A stretch of DNA of 64,000 nt from Pseudoalteromonas arctica A 37-1-2 (GTDB lineage Bacteria > Pseudomonadota > Gammaproteobacteria > Enterobacterales > Alteromonadaceae). Every line of letters starts with the position of its first letter. Positions within the stretch are counted from its first letter, which is position 1. A program made the translations under genes and the position numbers. Of this stretch, positions 43,784 to 51,722 are shown piece after piece. The DNA lies in NCBI RefSeq assembly GCF_000238395.3, contig NZ_CP011026.1:496001-560000 (forward strand). Direction: 5' to 3'. The notes below the pieces were generated by a model that was given only the letters and a program-made list of their open reading frames with translations, searched no databases and was not told the origin of the DNA.

Positions 43784-44443
43784 ATGAAAAAAAATATTGT
43801 GAGTAGCAATACAGAACAAGAGGATTTCAAACTAAATTCAGAAAACGAATTAGCAAAAACATTAGGGTCAATCTTAGAAAGGCTAACGGAAATTGAAACC
43901 ACAAAAGCAGTTAGTGTTCAGCCGAACATAACTAGTGAAAAAATATATTACCCAGCTCCGAAAGAAGAAAAGGGATGTTGCTGCTTCGAGATTATCTTAT
44001 ACAGGGCTCGCGTTCTAGTTGCACAAGGTGGAGCTGGTTCAATAGAACCTTCCGACGGAGGAGGGCCATTAAATAGCAATATGGAATTAATCTTTGGGGC
44101 AACAGCAGATGGCTTTAGTGCTGCTTATCCAGGGGTTGCTTCATATGTATCGATGTCTGAAAATGGTGGATGGCTTGTCTTTAATCAAAAAATTGCTTTG
44201 GTAGAAGGAAATCAATCAATAGCAGTTTCTGCTTCAGCAAGGGAGATAGAAGCAACAATTCTAGAAAGTAAAGCGGGGAAAGGAGAGTTTGGTAACTCTG
44301 AAACAGCATACATGAACTTAACGTGTGATTGCCAGGTTATGCCTGTACAGCTCGAGGTGCAGCTAAGTGGTGGAAGCATCAATAAGAGAGGGCTCGTTTT
44401 AGTTGAGCTAACAGCAAAAAAAGTCTGTTGTCCTTGTTGTTAG
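43784..44443 (+). CDS. Cysteine-rich protein of unknown function
   Basis: A 219-residue protein with a strong ribosome-binding site (AAAGGAG). The N-terminal 65 residues are polar and helical (QEDFKLNSENELAKTLGSILERLTEIE). A cluster GCCCFE near residue 66 starts a likely beta-rich domain (about 66-185), a TCDC follows near 185, and the chain ends in CCPCC. The cysteine clusters suggest metal binding or a redox role; there is no signal peptide. I recognise no family. It sits just outside the fadE-repeat-bounded segment and is followed by a hairpin. Confidence 0.6.
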   Translation: MKKNIVSSNTEQEDFKLNSENELAKTLGSILERLTEIETTKAVSVQPNITSEKIYYPAPKEEKGCCCFEIILYRARVLVAQGGAGSIEPSDGGGPLNSNMELIFGATADGFSAAYPGVASYVSMSENGGWLVFNQKIALVEGNQSIAVSASAREIEATILESKAGKGEFGNSETAYMNLTCDCQVMPVQLEVQLSGGSINKRGLVLVELTAKKVCCPCC

Positions 44444-44485
44444 TGAAAGTAATTTTATATTATAAGTAAATAATATGGACTGAAC

Positions 44486-44545
44486 TTCGCCACTAGTGAA
44501 ATTTTACTATTTATTGCGCATTTATTTAGTGGCGAATATTTTTAT
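44486..44545 (+). terminator. Long-loop hairpin after the Cys-rich gene
   Basis: TTCGCCACTA (44486-44495) and TAGTGGCGAA (44527-44536) are perfectly complementary, with TATTTTTA after. The 31-base loop is AT-rich. It is probably the gene's terminator. Confidence 0.5.
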
Positions 44546-44569
44546 TTAAATGATAAATAAGACACCTAT

Positions 44570-44593
44570 CCTAAATTTTGCACTCAAACACCC
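44570..44593 (+). repeat. RAYT leader motif, copy 2 (orphan)
   Basis: The motif AAGACACCTATCC...TTTTGCA matches 42091-42114 except for one base, but no transposase gene follows. Confidence 0.7.
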
Positions 44594-44689
44594 GTAATCC
44601 CTTCCAAAACGCTAATTAAAACAATATCAAACACTTCAATATTCTGCGTAAAAATACAGTAATCAATTGAACCAAAATAGGAACTCAGC

Positions 44690-44750
44690 TATGGTTTGCT
44701 TATCAATAAAAACAAATAAAAAACGAGTTAATCTACAGGCTCGTTATAAG
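44690..44750 (+). other. Possible 3' half of a degenerate attC
   Basis: ACGAG-TTAATCTACAGG-CTCGTTATAAG has the terminal stem plus GTTATA core layout of the attC sites at 40.5-41.9 kb, directly before a cassette-like gene. The 5' half is not recognisable. Confidence 0.35.
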
Positions 44751-44764
44751 CCTTTAGGATTACG

Positions 44765-45304
44765 ATGAAGCTTTTCGACTTCTTAGCTCAAATGAGTGAA
44801 GAAAAATTTCCACTTCGTATAGATTACCGCGAACATATCGGATGCGTTGATGTTGAAGTAGAAGCATTTTCAGAACGCTGGGTTGTGTCCTTTGACGAAG
44901 ATGGTTTCGTCGATTTTGTCATTTATAAAGATATTGATGCGCCAGACAATGAAAATGCTAATTTATTAGAGTCTTTATTTAATCGTCCTCAACAAGCTTG
45001 GATAAATGCAGCAAAAGACTTAGATGTCGAATTTATATCACCGTATGTGTTCACTGGTTCTGACGGTGAAAAATACCAAATTACAGGTTTGTTGTCTCAG
45101 TTTGGTGGCAAAAATGGTACTTTGATTTCATCTCGTAAAGATGATGATGAAGCTTGCTTTGAAGCAAGTAAATTGGATGGCTTTCAAAGCACAGGGCTCA
45201 ATCCTACTTACTACGATAAGTATGATCGTGAAAATGTCATTGAAACTTTGCGAGATTGGGCGTGGAATTCTAAAGAACAAAAACCAGAATGGTACGGTGA
45301 ATAG
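44765..45304 (+). CDS. Orphan cassette-like gene, hypothetical acidic protein
   Basis: A 179-residue acidic, soluble protein without signal peptide (SERWVVSFDEDGFVDFVIYKD). Size, charge and Trp-rich ending (RDWAWNSKEQKPEWYGE) resemble immunity-type proteins, but no family is recognised. It is flanked by a GTTATA core upstream and by an attC-like 5' end downstream, so it was probably an integron cassette now stranded 3 kb from the array. ATG 44765 follows TAGGA. Confidence 0.55.
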   Translation: MKLFDFLAQMSEEKFPLRIDYREHIGCVDVEVEAFSERWVVSFDEDGFVDFVIYKDIDAPDNENANLLESLFNRPQQAWINAAKDLDVEFISPYVFTGSDGEKYQITGLLSQFGGKNGTLISSRKDDDEACFEASKLDGFQSTGLNPTYYDKYDRENVIETLRDWAWNSKEQKPEWYGE

Positions 45305-45347
45305 GCTTATAAAAAGACGTTCAAACGGATAATGCTCCTCACCCTTT
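45305..45347 (+). other. Truncated attC-like 5' half
   Basis: CTTATAAAAAGACGTTCAAACGGA matches in pattern the first bases of attC3 (TAACAAGCGCTTCAAACGGA); read here in two parts, TATAAAAAG and GTTCAAACGGA. It stops at the IS-derived element starting at 45348. Confidence 0.35.
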
Positions 45348-45544
45348 TTAGTGGACACCTCCTCACCACTTTGAGGAGGCTAAAATGTCTAGATATACTC
45401 AACCTAGGAAGACATGGTTTTACCCAGTTAATTTCAAAATCAAAGTCTATTGGCATAGTGATTTTGGCCACTATTTACATGCAAACTTGTATAAAACAAA
45501 GCGGGGCTTTTTTAAACCTTAGTTTTATTAAAAACGTCCACTAA
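45348..45544 (+). mobile_element. Internally deleted IS3-type element (about 197 bp)
   Basis: Terminal inverted repeats TTAGTGGAC and GTCCACTAA bound the segment. Just inside the left end, after a GAGGAGG ribosome-binding site, ATG 45385 opens a frame reading MSRYTQPRKTWFYPVNFKIK, which resembles the start of IS3-family OrfA transposases and then diverges. About 1 kb of transposase is missing. No target duplication is clear. Confidence 0.65.
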
Positions 45545-45581
45545 TGTTAAACTACAAAAAACTTAATTACTTAATATAGCT

Positions 45582-46538
45582 ATGGCATTTTACATTCCTT
45601 TATTAAAAGCTCACTTTGAGCACATTGAAATTGGCGATACGCTTACATCACTTTGGAGTGGATGTGGCAGTATTGTGCAGTGCCAGTTTGATGATAAGCC
45701 ATGTGTTATTAAAGCGATTAAAATACCCAGTTATATACACCATCCTAAAATTAAACAAAGCGAATTTGCGCTTAAAAGAAAGCAGCATTCCTATAGTGTT
45801 GAATACACATTTTATAAGCTTTATAGCCAGCATTTACCAGTACATGCGCAAAGTATTGAATGTATAGGTGCAATTAATAAAGATGATGAATATGCGCTGG
45901 TGTTTAAGGATTTCACCAAACATGGGTTTGCTCAAGCAGGGCCACAACATGTTAAAGCTATATTAAAGTGGCTTGCACACTTTCATGCGTTTAACTTAAG
46001 TAAACCCGCTGAAGGGTTATGGCAGCAAGGCAACTACTGGCATTTAAGCACGCGCCCAGATGAGTTTAATAAACTAAAAGATAACCTTGATAAAAAGTCC
46101 GATATTAAAAATGCTGCACATAAAATAGATGAGCAACTACAAAGTTGTGCGTATAAAACGCTGATTCATGGCGATGCAAAAGTTGCTAACTTTGCAGCAA
46201 ATGAGCGCGATGAAATACTCGGTTATGATTTTCAGTATATAGGTGCAGGTTGCGGGATAATTGATGTAATGTATTTTATGACCAGTTGCTTAAGTGATGC
46301 ACAATTACACGAGTGCGCTGATGAGTACCTTGCGTATTATTTTGATAATTTAAAGGCTGCTATTACAACTTATCATCCTACAGCACCAGCAGGTAAAATA
46401 GCTGACAATTGGCTCGCTTTATGGCCTGCTGCATGGGCTGACTTTTATCGATTTTTAGCTGGCTGGAGCCCCGAGCACCAAAAAATAAATAGTTATATGC
46501 AACAGCAAGTAAACAGCTGGTTAGCGAGTAACATTTAA
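45582..46538 (+). CDS. Phosphotransferase family protein (APH/EcKinase-like)
   Basis: A 318-residue kinase-fold protein. The catalytic loop is LIHGDAKVANF (about residues 193-203, Brenner-type HGD) and the metal-binding Asp is in LGYDFQYIG (about 213). An N-lobe Lys for ATP is in CVIKAIK. The layout fits the aminoglycoside phosphotransferase superfamily, nearest to the DUF1679/EcKinase-like branch. The substrate is unknown and resistance should not be assumed. It is a single gene just after the IS remnant. Confidence 0.78.
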   Translation: MAFYIPLLKAHFEHIEIGDTLTSLWSGCGSIVQCQFDDKPCVIKAIKIPSYIHHPKIKQSEFALKRKQHSYSVEYTFYKLYSQHLPVHAQSIECIGAINKDDEYALVFKDFTKHGFAQAGPQHVKAILKWLAHFHAFNLSKPAEGLWQQGNYWHLSTRPDEFNKLKDNLDKKSDIKNAAHKIDEQLQSCAYKTLIHGDAKVANFAANERDEILGYDFQYIGAGCGIIDVMYFMTSCLSDAQLHECADEYLAYYFDNLKAAITTYHPTAPAGKIADNWLALWPAAWADFYRFLAGWSPEHQKINSYMQQQVNSWLASNI

Positions 46539-46623
46539 TAAACAGGTTTTGCTAATCTCTTGCATAAATATCAAGCAAAACAATGCATTTTGGCACGATG
46601 TATGAAAATCTCTTTAAAACTAC

Positions 46624-46642
46624 AGGTCAAATGACCTTTTTT
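46624..46642 (+). promoter_or_regulatory. Small hairpin plus T-run in the upp leader
   Basis: AGGTCA-AA-TGACCT followed by TTTTT lies about 45 bases upstream of upp. It could be the terminator of the upstream gene or an attenuator. Confidence 0.4.
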
Positions 46643-46684
46643 AATATAAAATACTGCAAATTCTTGTATCAGTAGGTTTATATC

Positions 46685-47314
46685 ATGGCAATTCACGTTA
46701 TTTCTCACCCTCTTGTTCAACATAAACTAGGCCTAATGCGAGCGCATGGTATTAGTACTAAAAGCTTTCGTGAATTATGTTCTGAAGTTGGAACCTTATT
46801 AACTTACGAAGCAACTAAAAACCTACAGTTAGAAGATAACGAAATTACAGGCTGGGATGGCAATAAGTTAAAAGTAGAGCATATTAAAGGTAAAAAAATT
46901 ACCGTAGTGCCTATTTTGCGTGCTGGTCTTGGCATGATGGATGGTGTTATGCAGTTATTACCAGCCGCTAAAGTAAGTGTGGTTGGTCTTGAACGTAACG
47001 AAGAAACACTAGAGCCAGTACCATATTTTGAAAAGCTAGTAGGTAATATTGATGAGCGCCTAAGCTTAGTTATTGACCCTATGCTTGCCACAGGTGGCTC
47101 AATGATTGCCACAATCGATATGCTTAAAAAAGCAGGCTGTAAAGAAATCAAAGTAATTGTATTAGTAGCTGCACCAGAAGGTGTGGAAAAAACACTTACA
47201 GCACATCCCGACGTAGAAATATTTACAGCCTCTGTAGATAGCCACTTAAACGAAAAGGGCTATATTATCCCTGGTTTAGGCGATGCGGGCGACAAAATAT
47301 TCGGTACTGTTTAG
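46685..47314 (+). CDS. upp: Uracil phosphoribosyltransferase
   Basis: A 209-residue enzyme making UMP from uracil and PRPP (pyrimidine salvage). The PRPP-binding loop [12 protein letters not shown] (about residues 128-139) and the uracil-contact C-terminus [11 protein letters not shown] are both conserved. It is followed after 10 bases by the uracil permease gene, the usual upp-uraA operon. Confidence 0.97.
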   Translation: MAIHVISHPLVQHKLGLMRAHGISTKSFRELCSEVGTLLTYEATKNLQLEDNEITGWDGNKLKVEHIKGKKITVVPILRAGLGMMDGVMQLLPAAKVSVVGLERNEETLEPVPYFEKLVGNIDERLSLVIDPMLATGGSMIATIDMLKKAGCKEIKVIVLVAAPEGVEKTLTAHPDVEIFTASVDSHLNEKGYIIPGLGDAGDKIFGTV

Positions 47315-47324
47315 GAGTCTTTAA

Positions 47325-48563
47325 GTGCAAAATAATGACACCTTTTCAATAAAAACTATTTTAACGGGCGCGCAAATGCTGTTTGTAGCATTTGGTGCGC
47401 TGGTATTAGTGCCGCTTTTAACGGGCTTGGATCCTAATGTTGCGCTTTTTACCGCAGGCATTGGTACCTTGCTGTTTCAGGTAGTGACTAAAGGCCAAGT
47501 GCCTATATTTTTAGCTTCATCGTTTGCCTTTATTGCACCTATTATTGCCGCTGTGCAAATGTGGGGCGTGCCAGCCACTATGGGCGGCTTAATGGTGGCG
47601 GGTTTTGCTTATATGCTTTTAAGTTTATTAGTGAAATTTAAAGGCGTTGCAACGCTTCATAAAATTTTACCGCCTGTGGTTGTGGGCCCAGTAATTATGG
47701 TTATTGGCCTTGCGCTTGCACCTGTTGCTGTAAATATGGCGATGGGTAAAAGTGGCGACGGCAGTATTCAAATTATAGATTACACCAGCGCTATTTATAT
47801 TTCGTTGTTCTCGTTAGTGGTTACGCTTATTTTTGCAGTATGGGGAAAAGGCGTATTTAAGCTTATACCTATATTAGCAGGGGTTGTAGCGGGTTATTGT
47901 TTATCGCTTGGTATGGGCGTTGTGCAATTTGACGCGGTGACTAACGCACAGTGGTTTGCTGTACCAAACTTTACTTGGCCTGAGTTTAAATGGCAGGCTA
48001 TTTTGTTTATGGTACCTGTAGCAATAGCACCTGCAATTGAGCATATTGGCGATATGATGGCTATTAGCCAAGTAACCAATAAAGACTTTTTGAAAAAGCC
48101 TGGGCTTCACCGTACTTTGTTTGGTGATGGCCTTGCGACTTCTGCGGCATCATTATTTGGCGGCCCGCCTAACACTACTTACTCAGAAGTAACGGGGGCA
48201 GTTATGCTTACCAAAAACTTCAATCCTAAAGTAATGATGTGGACAGCTGTTATTGCCATTATTTTAGCGTTTGTAGCTAAAATGGGATCTGGTTTGCAAA
48301 CTATTCCTGTGCCAGTAATGGGCGGCATTATGATTCTACTTTTTGGCTCTATTGCTGTAGTGGGTTTAAATACACTGGTTAAATCGGGCGATGATTTAAC
48401 AGCACCACGTAACTTAAGTATCGTTGCACTTATTTTGGTGTGCGGTATTGGTGGTATGCATATTGGTGGTAGCCAATTTAGTTTAGAGGGCGTAAGCCTC
48501 TGCGCTATTTTAGGAATAGTACTTAACTTAGTATTACCAAAAGCAGAACCTGAAAAAGTTTAA
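47325..48563 (+). CDS. uraA: Uracil permease
   Basis: A 412-residue NCS2 nucleobase:cation symporter with about 14 membrane segments. The substrate-site segment AIEHIGDMMAIS (about residues 240-251, key Glu) and GGPPNTTYSE (about 281-290) are typical of UraA. The GTG at 47325 follows AGGAGT. Co-transcribed with upp: import then salvage of uracil. Confidence 0.95.
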   Translation: MQNNDTFSIKTILTGAQMLFVAFGALVLVPLLTGLDPNVALFTAGIGTLLFQVVTKGQVPIFLASSFAFIAPIIAAVQMWGVPATMGGLMVAGFAYMLLSLLVKFKGVATLHKILPPVVVGPVIMVIGLALAPVAVNMAMGKSGDGSIQIIDYTSAIYISLFSLVVTLIFAVWGKGVFKLIPILAGVVAGYCLSLGMGVVQFDAVTNAQWFAVPNFTWPEFKWQAILFMVPVAIAPAIEHIGDMMAISQVTNKDFLKKPGLHRTLFGDGLATSAASLFGGPPNTTYSEVTGAVMLTKNFNPKVMMWTAVIAIILAFVAKMGSGLQTIPVPVMGGIMILLFGSIAVVGLNTLVKSGDDLTAPRNLSIVALILVCGIGGMHIGGSQFSLEGVSLCAILGIVLNLVLPKAEPEKV

Positions 48564-48594
48564 TTTTGCACATTAGCTAAATAGATTGCACCAT

Positions 48595-48624
48595 AATAGC
48601 GCATTTTTAATGCGCTATTTTTTT
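48595..48624 (+). terminator. Terminator of upp-uraA
   Basis: AATAGCGCAT (48595-48604) and ATGCGCTATT (48610-48619) form a perfect 10-bp stem, then a T-run. Confidence 0.92.
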
Positions 48625-48708
48625 AACTTATTAATAAATATACAAAAATAATAATGGTCTAGTATCTGCATTTAACTTCCAGAACGCATTGTATGCAAAG
48701 GAGTTACT

Positions 48709-50454
48709 ATGTCAGAGGCCAATATTGTGGATATAACCCCGTTTTTAGCAAAACACCAACTGCCTTTAAAGTATCAATATTTGAGTGAGCAGTATTTTGT
48801 TCCACTCGCGCATGACATCCTCGAATCTAAAAAAACAAATACTCCTATTTTTGTTGCCATAAATGGATGCCAAGGCTCAGGAAAAACAACACTCGCTGAT
48901 TTTTTAGTTACCTGGTTTTCTAAAAACACACCACTTAACAGTGTTGCATTGTCTATTGATGACTTTTATTTAGCAAAACAAGCACGTAGTGAACTTGCCA
49001 AAGACGTACATCCTCTTTTTACTACTCGCGGAGTACCGGGTACTCACGATGTAGCGTTAATGAATAGCACAATAACTAACTTACTGGCAGGAGAGGTAAA
49101 CGTACCGCTTCCACGTTTTAATAAACACGAAGACGACTGCGTGCCAGCAAGTGATTGGCTAACAAACGAAAAGCCAGTTGATATTGTTATTTTAGAAGGG
49201 TGGTGCGTGGGCAGTGAGCCACAACCGTTGTTTTCATTGAGTGAGCCGCTTAACGAGTTAGAGCAACAATTTGATAAAGAAGGCGTTTGGCGCCGCTGTG
49301 TAAACAGCTGTTTGGCAAACGAATATAAAGCCGTTTTTAACCTAATTGATTATACCGTTATGCTAAAAGCACCGAGTTTTAGTGATGTTTTTACATGGCG
49401 ACAAGAGCAAGAACAAAAGTTAATAGCCAAAAAAGGTGAAGGCTCAGGCACCATGACTAACGAGCAATTGGTGTATTTTATTTCTCATTTTGAGCGCATT
49501 ACGCGTGAGAACTTAAACACACTGAGCGCTAAAGCAAACGCTTTAATTGAACTTGATAGCAACCGCGATATTAGCGGTATGCACCTAACGAGTGATGACA
49601 CACTTCAACCCATTATTTTTACAGATTTGGACGGTACATTACTCGATCACGCCGATTACAATACCAATAATATCAGTGAGTTATTACAGCAGCTGCAAAA
49701 TGCACATATTCCTGTGGTGTTTAATACCAGTAAAACTTTTTGCGAAGTTATAGAGCTTAAAAACGATTTAAATATTCAACAACCTTTTATTGTTGAAAAC
49801 GGTGCAGCGGTATTTATTCCAGAAGATTATTTTGAATTAAAGCCCATTGGTTGTAAAAAAGTAGGCGCTTATTGGTGCTACGCAATGGCAAAGCCGTTAT
49901 CGAGTTTATTAAATGATTTAAATACTTTAAAGGCGGATTATAAAGCGCATTACAAATTGTTTAGTGATTTATCGAGTGAGCAAATATCAGAGCTTACTGG
50001 TCTTAGCGATGCACAAGCAAGGCGCGCACAAACTCGTGATTATTCAGACCCTCTTTATTGGTATGGCAACGACGAATTACTCACAGCCTTTGTAAGCGAT
50101 GTTGAAGCACTCGGCTACGATATAAAAATTGGCGGACGCTTCATTCATATTGCCAAAAATACCGATAAAAGCGCTGCACAGCAGTGGTTAGTTAAACAGT
50201 TTACCAATCATTTCAGAAAGCCTCTCACGGTTATAGCTCTGGGTGATAGCGATAACGATAAGCAAATGTTAGAGCACGCAAATATCGCCATTATTATTGC
50301 CAATCCGGCGAGTAAAAAGCCGGTTAAATTGTCGCACAACAAAGCACGGTACTCTCAATCACCAGCACCGCTGGGGTGGATTGAAGAAATAACATCGTTG
50401 CCGTGTATTAGCAGTATTTTAAGTATTTCTGAGGAGCAAACATCTCATGGCTGA
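48709..50454 (+). CDS. Fused D-glycerate 3-kinase / glucosyl-3-phosphoglycerate phosphatase
   Basis: A 581-residue two-domain protein. Residues 1-295 match plant/bacterial GLYK-type D-glycerate 3-kinase: P-loop GCQGSGKT (53-60), SIDDFYL, RGVPGTHD and ILEGWCVG. Residues 303-570 are a HAD phosphatase of the mannosyl-3-phosphoglycerate phosphatase family: nucleophile FTDLDGTLLD (304-313), IVENGAAVF, and ALGDSDND (about 520). With a glucosyl-phosphoglycerate synthase and a phosphorylase downstream, it should supply 3-phosphoglycerate and dephosphorylate the glucosylated product. It overlaps the next gene by 8 bases. Confidence 0.82.
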   Translation: MSEANIVDITPFLAKHQLPLKYQYLSEQYFVPLAHDILESKKTNTPIFVAINGCQGSGKTTLADFLVTWFSKNTPLNSVALSIDDFYLAKQARSELAKDVHPLFTTRGVPGTHDVALMNSTITNLLAGEVNVPLPRFNKHEDDCVPASDWLTNEKPVDIVILEGWCVGSEPQPLFSLSEPLNELEQQFDKEGVWRRCVNSCLANEYKAVFNLIDYTVMLKAPSFSDVFTWRQEQEQKLIAKKGEGSGTMTNEQLVYFISHFERITRENLNTLSAKANALIELDSNRDISGMHLTSDDTLQPIIFTDLDGTLLDHADYNTNNISELLQQLQNAHIPVVFNTSKTFCEVIELKNDLNIQQPFIVENGAAVFIPEDYFELKPIGCKKVGAYWCYAMAKPLSSLLNDLNTLKADYKAHYKLFSDLSSEQISELTGLSDAQARRAQTRDYSDPLYWYGNDELLTAFVSDVEALGYDIKIGGRFIHIAKNTDKSAAQQWLVKQFTNHFRKPLTVIALGDSDNDKQMLEHANIAIIIANPASKKPVKLSHNKARYSQSPAPLGWIEEITSLPCISSILSISEEQTSHG

Positions 50455-51667
50455 TTTTTACCAAAATGGCATTATTACAACATTACATAATATTGCCGAC
50501 AGACCAATAGAAGATCTAGAAAAAGAGCTACTTACTTTTAGCAAGCAGCGCCCAATGGGATTAATACTTCCTTCGTTATTTAGTGAACTCGAAGGCCCTG
50601 CACTGCAAAATATAGTTAGCGAATTACGCGAAGTACCGTATTTATCGCAAATTACCATAGGTTTAGATAGAGCCGACGAAGCACAGTACCGCCATGCACT
50701 TGGTTTTTTTAAAGAGCTAAACCAAAACCATAAAGTATTATGGAACGACGGCCCACGCTTACAAGCACTTGATAAAGAATTACAAGAGCTAGGCGTTGCA
50801 CCGCGTGAGCTGGGTAAAGGCCGTAACGTGTGGTACTGCATGGGCTATAAATTAGCAACAGCGGAAGTGGAATCTATCGCGCTGCATGATTGCGATATTT
50901 TAACCTACGACAGAAGCTTACTTGCTCGCTTAATTTACCCCGTTGCGCATCCGCGTTTTAACTATGAATTTTGTAAAGGATTTTACCCGCGTACTGCTAA
51001 TGGCAAAATTAATGGCCGTGTATCGCGCTTATTAGTAACGCCACTGCTTCGCTCGTTTAAAACAATTTTAGGCAATACCGACTACCTTGAATATATGGAC
51101 TCATTTAGATACCCACTTGCAGGTGAGTTTTCGTTTAGACGCGATGTTTTAAACGATATTCGCATACCAAGTGATTGGGGCCTTGAAATAGGCGTACTGA
51201 GTGAAATGTATCGTAACTATTCACATAACCGCTTGTGCCAAGTAGATATTGCCGATAATTACGATCATAAGCACCAAGAACTTTCACTTGATGACCAAAG
51301 CGCAGGTTTGTCTAAAATGTCGATTGATATTACTAAGGCATTGTTTAGAAAGCTGGCAACACAAGGTGTTACTTTTACCAGCGAAACAATTCGTTCATTA
51401 AAAGCGACTTACTACCGTATCGGGCTAGATTTTATAGAAACGTATCATAACGACGCGCTAATGAACGGGTTAACGCTTGATGTACACCAAGAAGAAAAAG
51501 CAGTAGAAATGTTTGCACAAAATATTATGGAAGCAGGGCAACACTTTTTAGAAAACCCAATGGAAGCGCCATTTGTGCCAAGTTGGAACCGTGTTGTATC
51601 TGCAATGCCAGACGTACTTGAGCGCTTAAAAGAAGCCGTAGAGCTAGATAACGAAGAATATAGTTAA
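50447..51667 (+). CDS. Glucosyl-3-phosphoglycerate synthase (GT81-like)
   Basis: A 406-residue GT-A glycosyltransferase with the long-chain GpgS/MpgS-like layout. The metal/nucleotide site is LHDCDIL (about residue 145-151), and 'PLAGEFSFRRDVL' (about 225) plus DWGLEIGVLSE are characteristic acceptor-site segments. It transfers glucose from a nucleotide-glucose to 3-phosphoglycerate. It sits inside a three-gene operon with its phosphatase and a phosphorylase, which supports glucosyl over mannosyl specificity. The donor nucleotide is unknown. Confidence 0.82.
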   Translation: MADFYQNGIITTLHNIADRPIEDLEKELLTFSKQRPMGLILPSLFSELEGPALQNIVSELREVPYLSQITIGLDRADEAQYRHALGFFKELNQNHKVLWNDGPRLQALDKELQELGVAPRELGKGRNVWYCMGYKLATAEVESIALHDCDILTYDRSLLARLIYPVAHPRFNYEFCKGFYPRTANGKINGRVSRLLVTPLLRSFKTILGNTDYLEYMDSFRYPLAGEFSFRRDVLNDIRIPSDWGLEIGVLSEMYRNYSHNRLCQVDIADNYDHKHQELSLDDQSAGLSKMSIDITKALFRKLATQGVTFTSETIRSLKATYYRIGLDFIETYHNDALMNGLTLDVHQEEKAVEMFAQNIMEAGQHFLENPMEAPFVPSWNRVVSAMPDVLERLKEAVELDNEEYS

Positions 51668-51722
51668 CCTGCGTGCAGGTTAACTAGCCTATAAGTCTAA
51701 ACAATAAATATTAGGGGCGCAT

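Noticed and set aside
45582..46538. Aminoglycoside resistance gene
   Set aside because: The kinase motifs match the wider phosphotransferase superfamily (EcKinase-like), and nothing points to aminoglycoside substrates.
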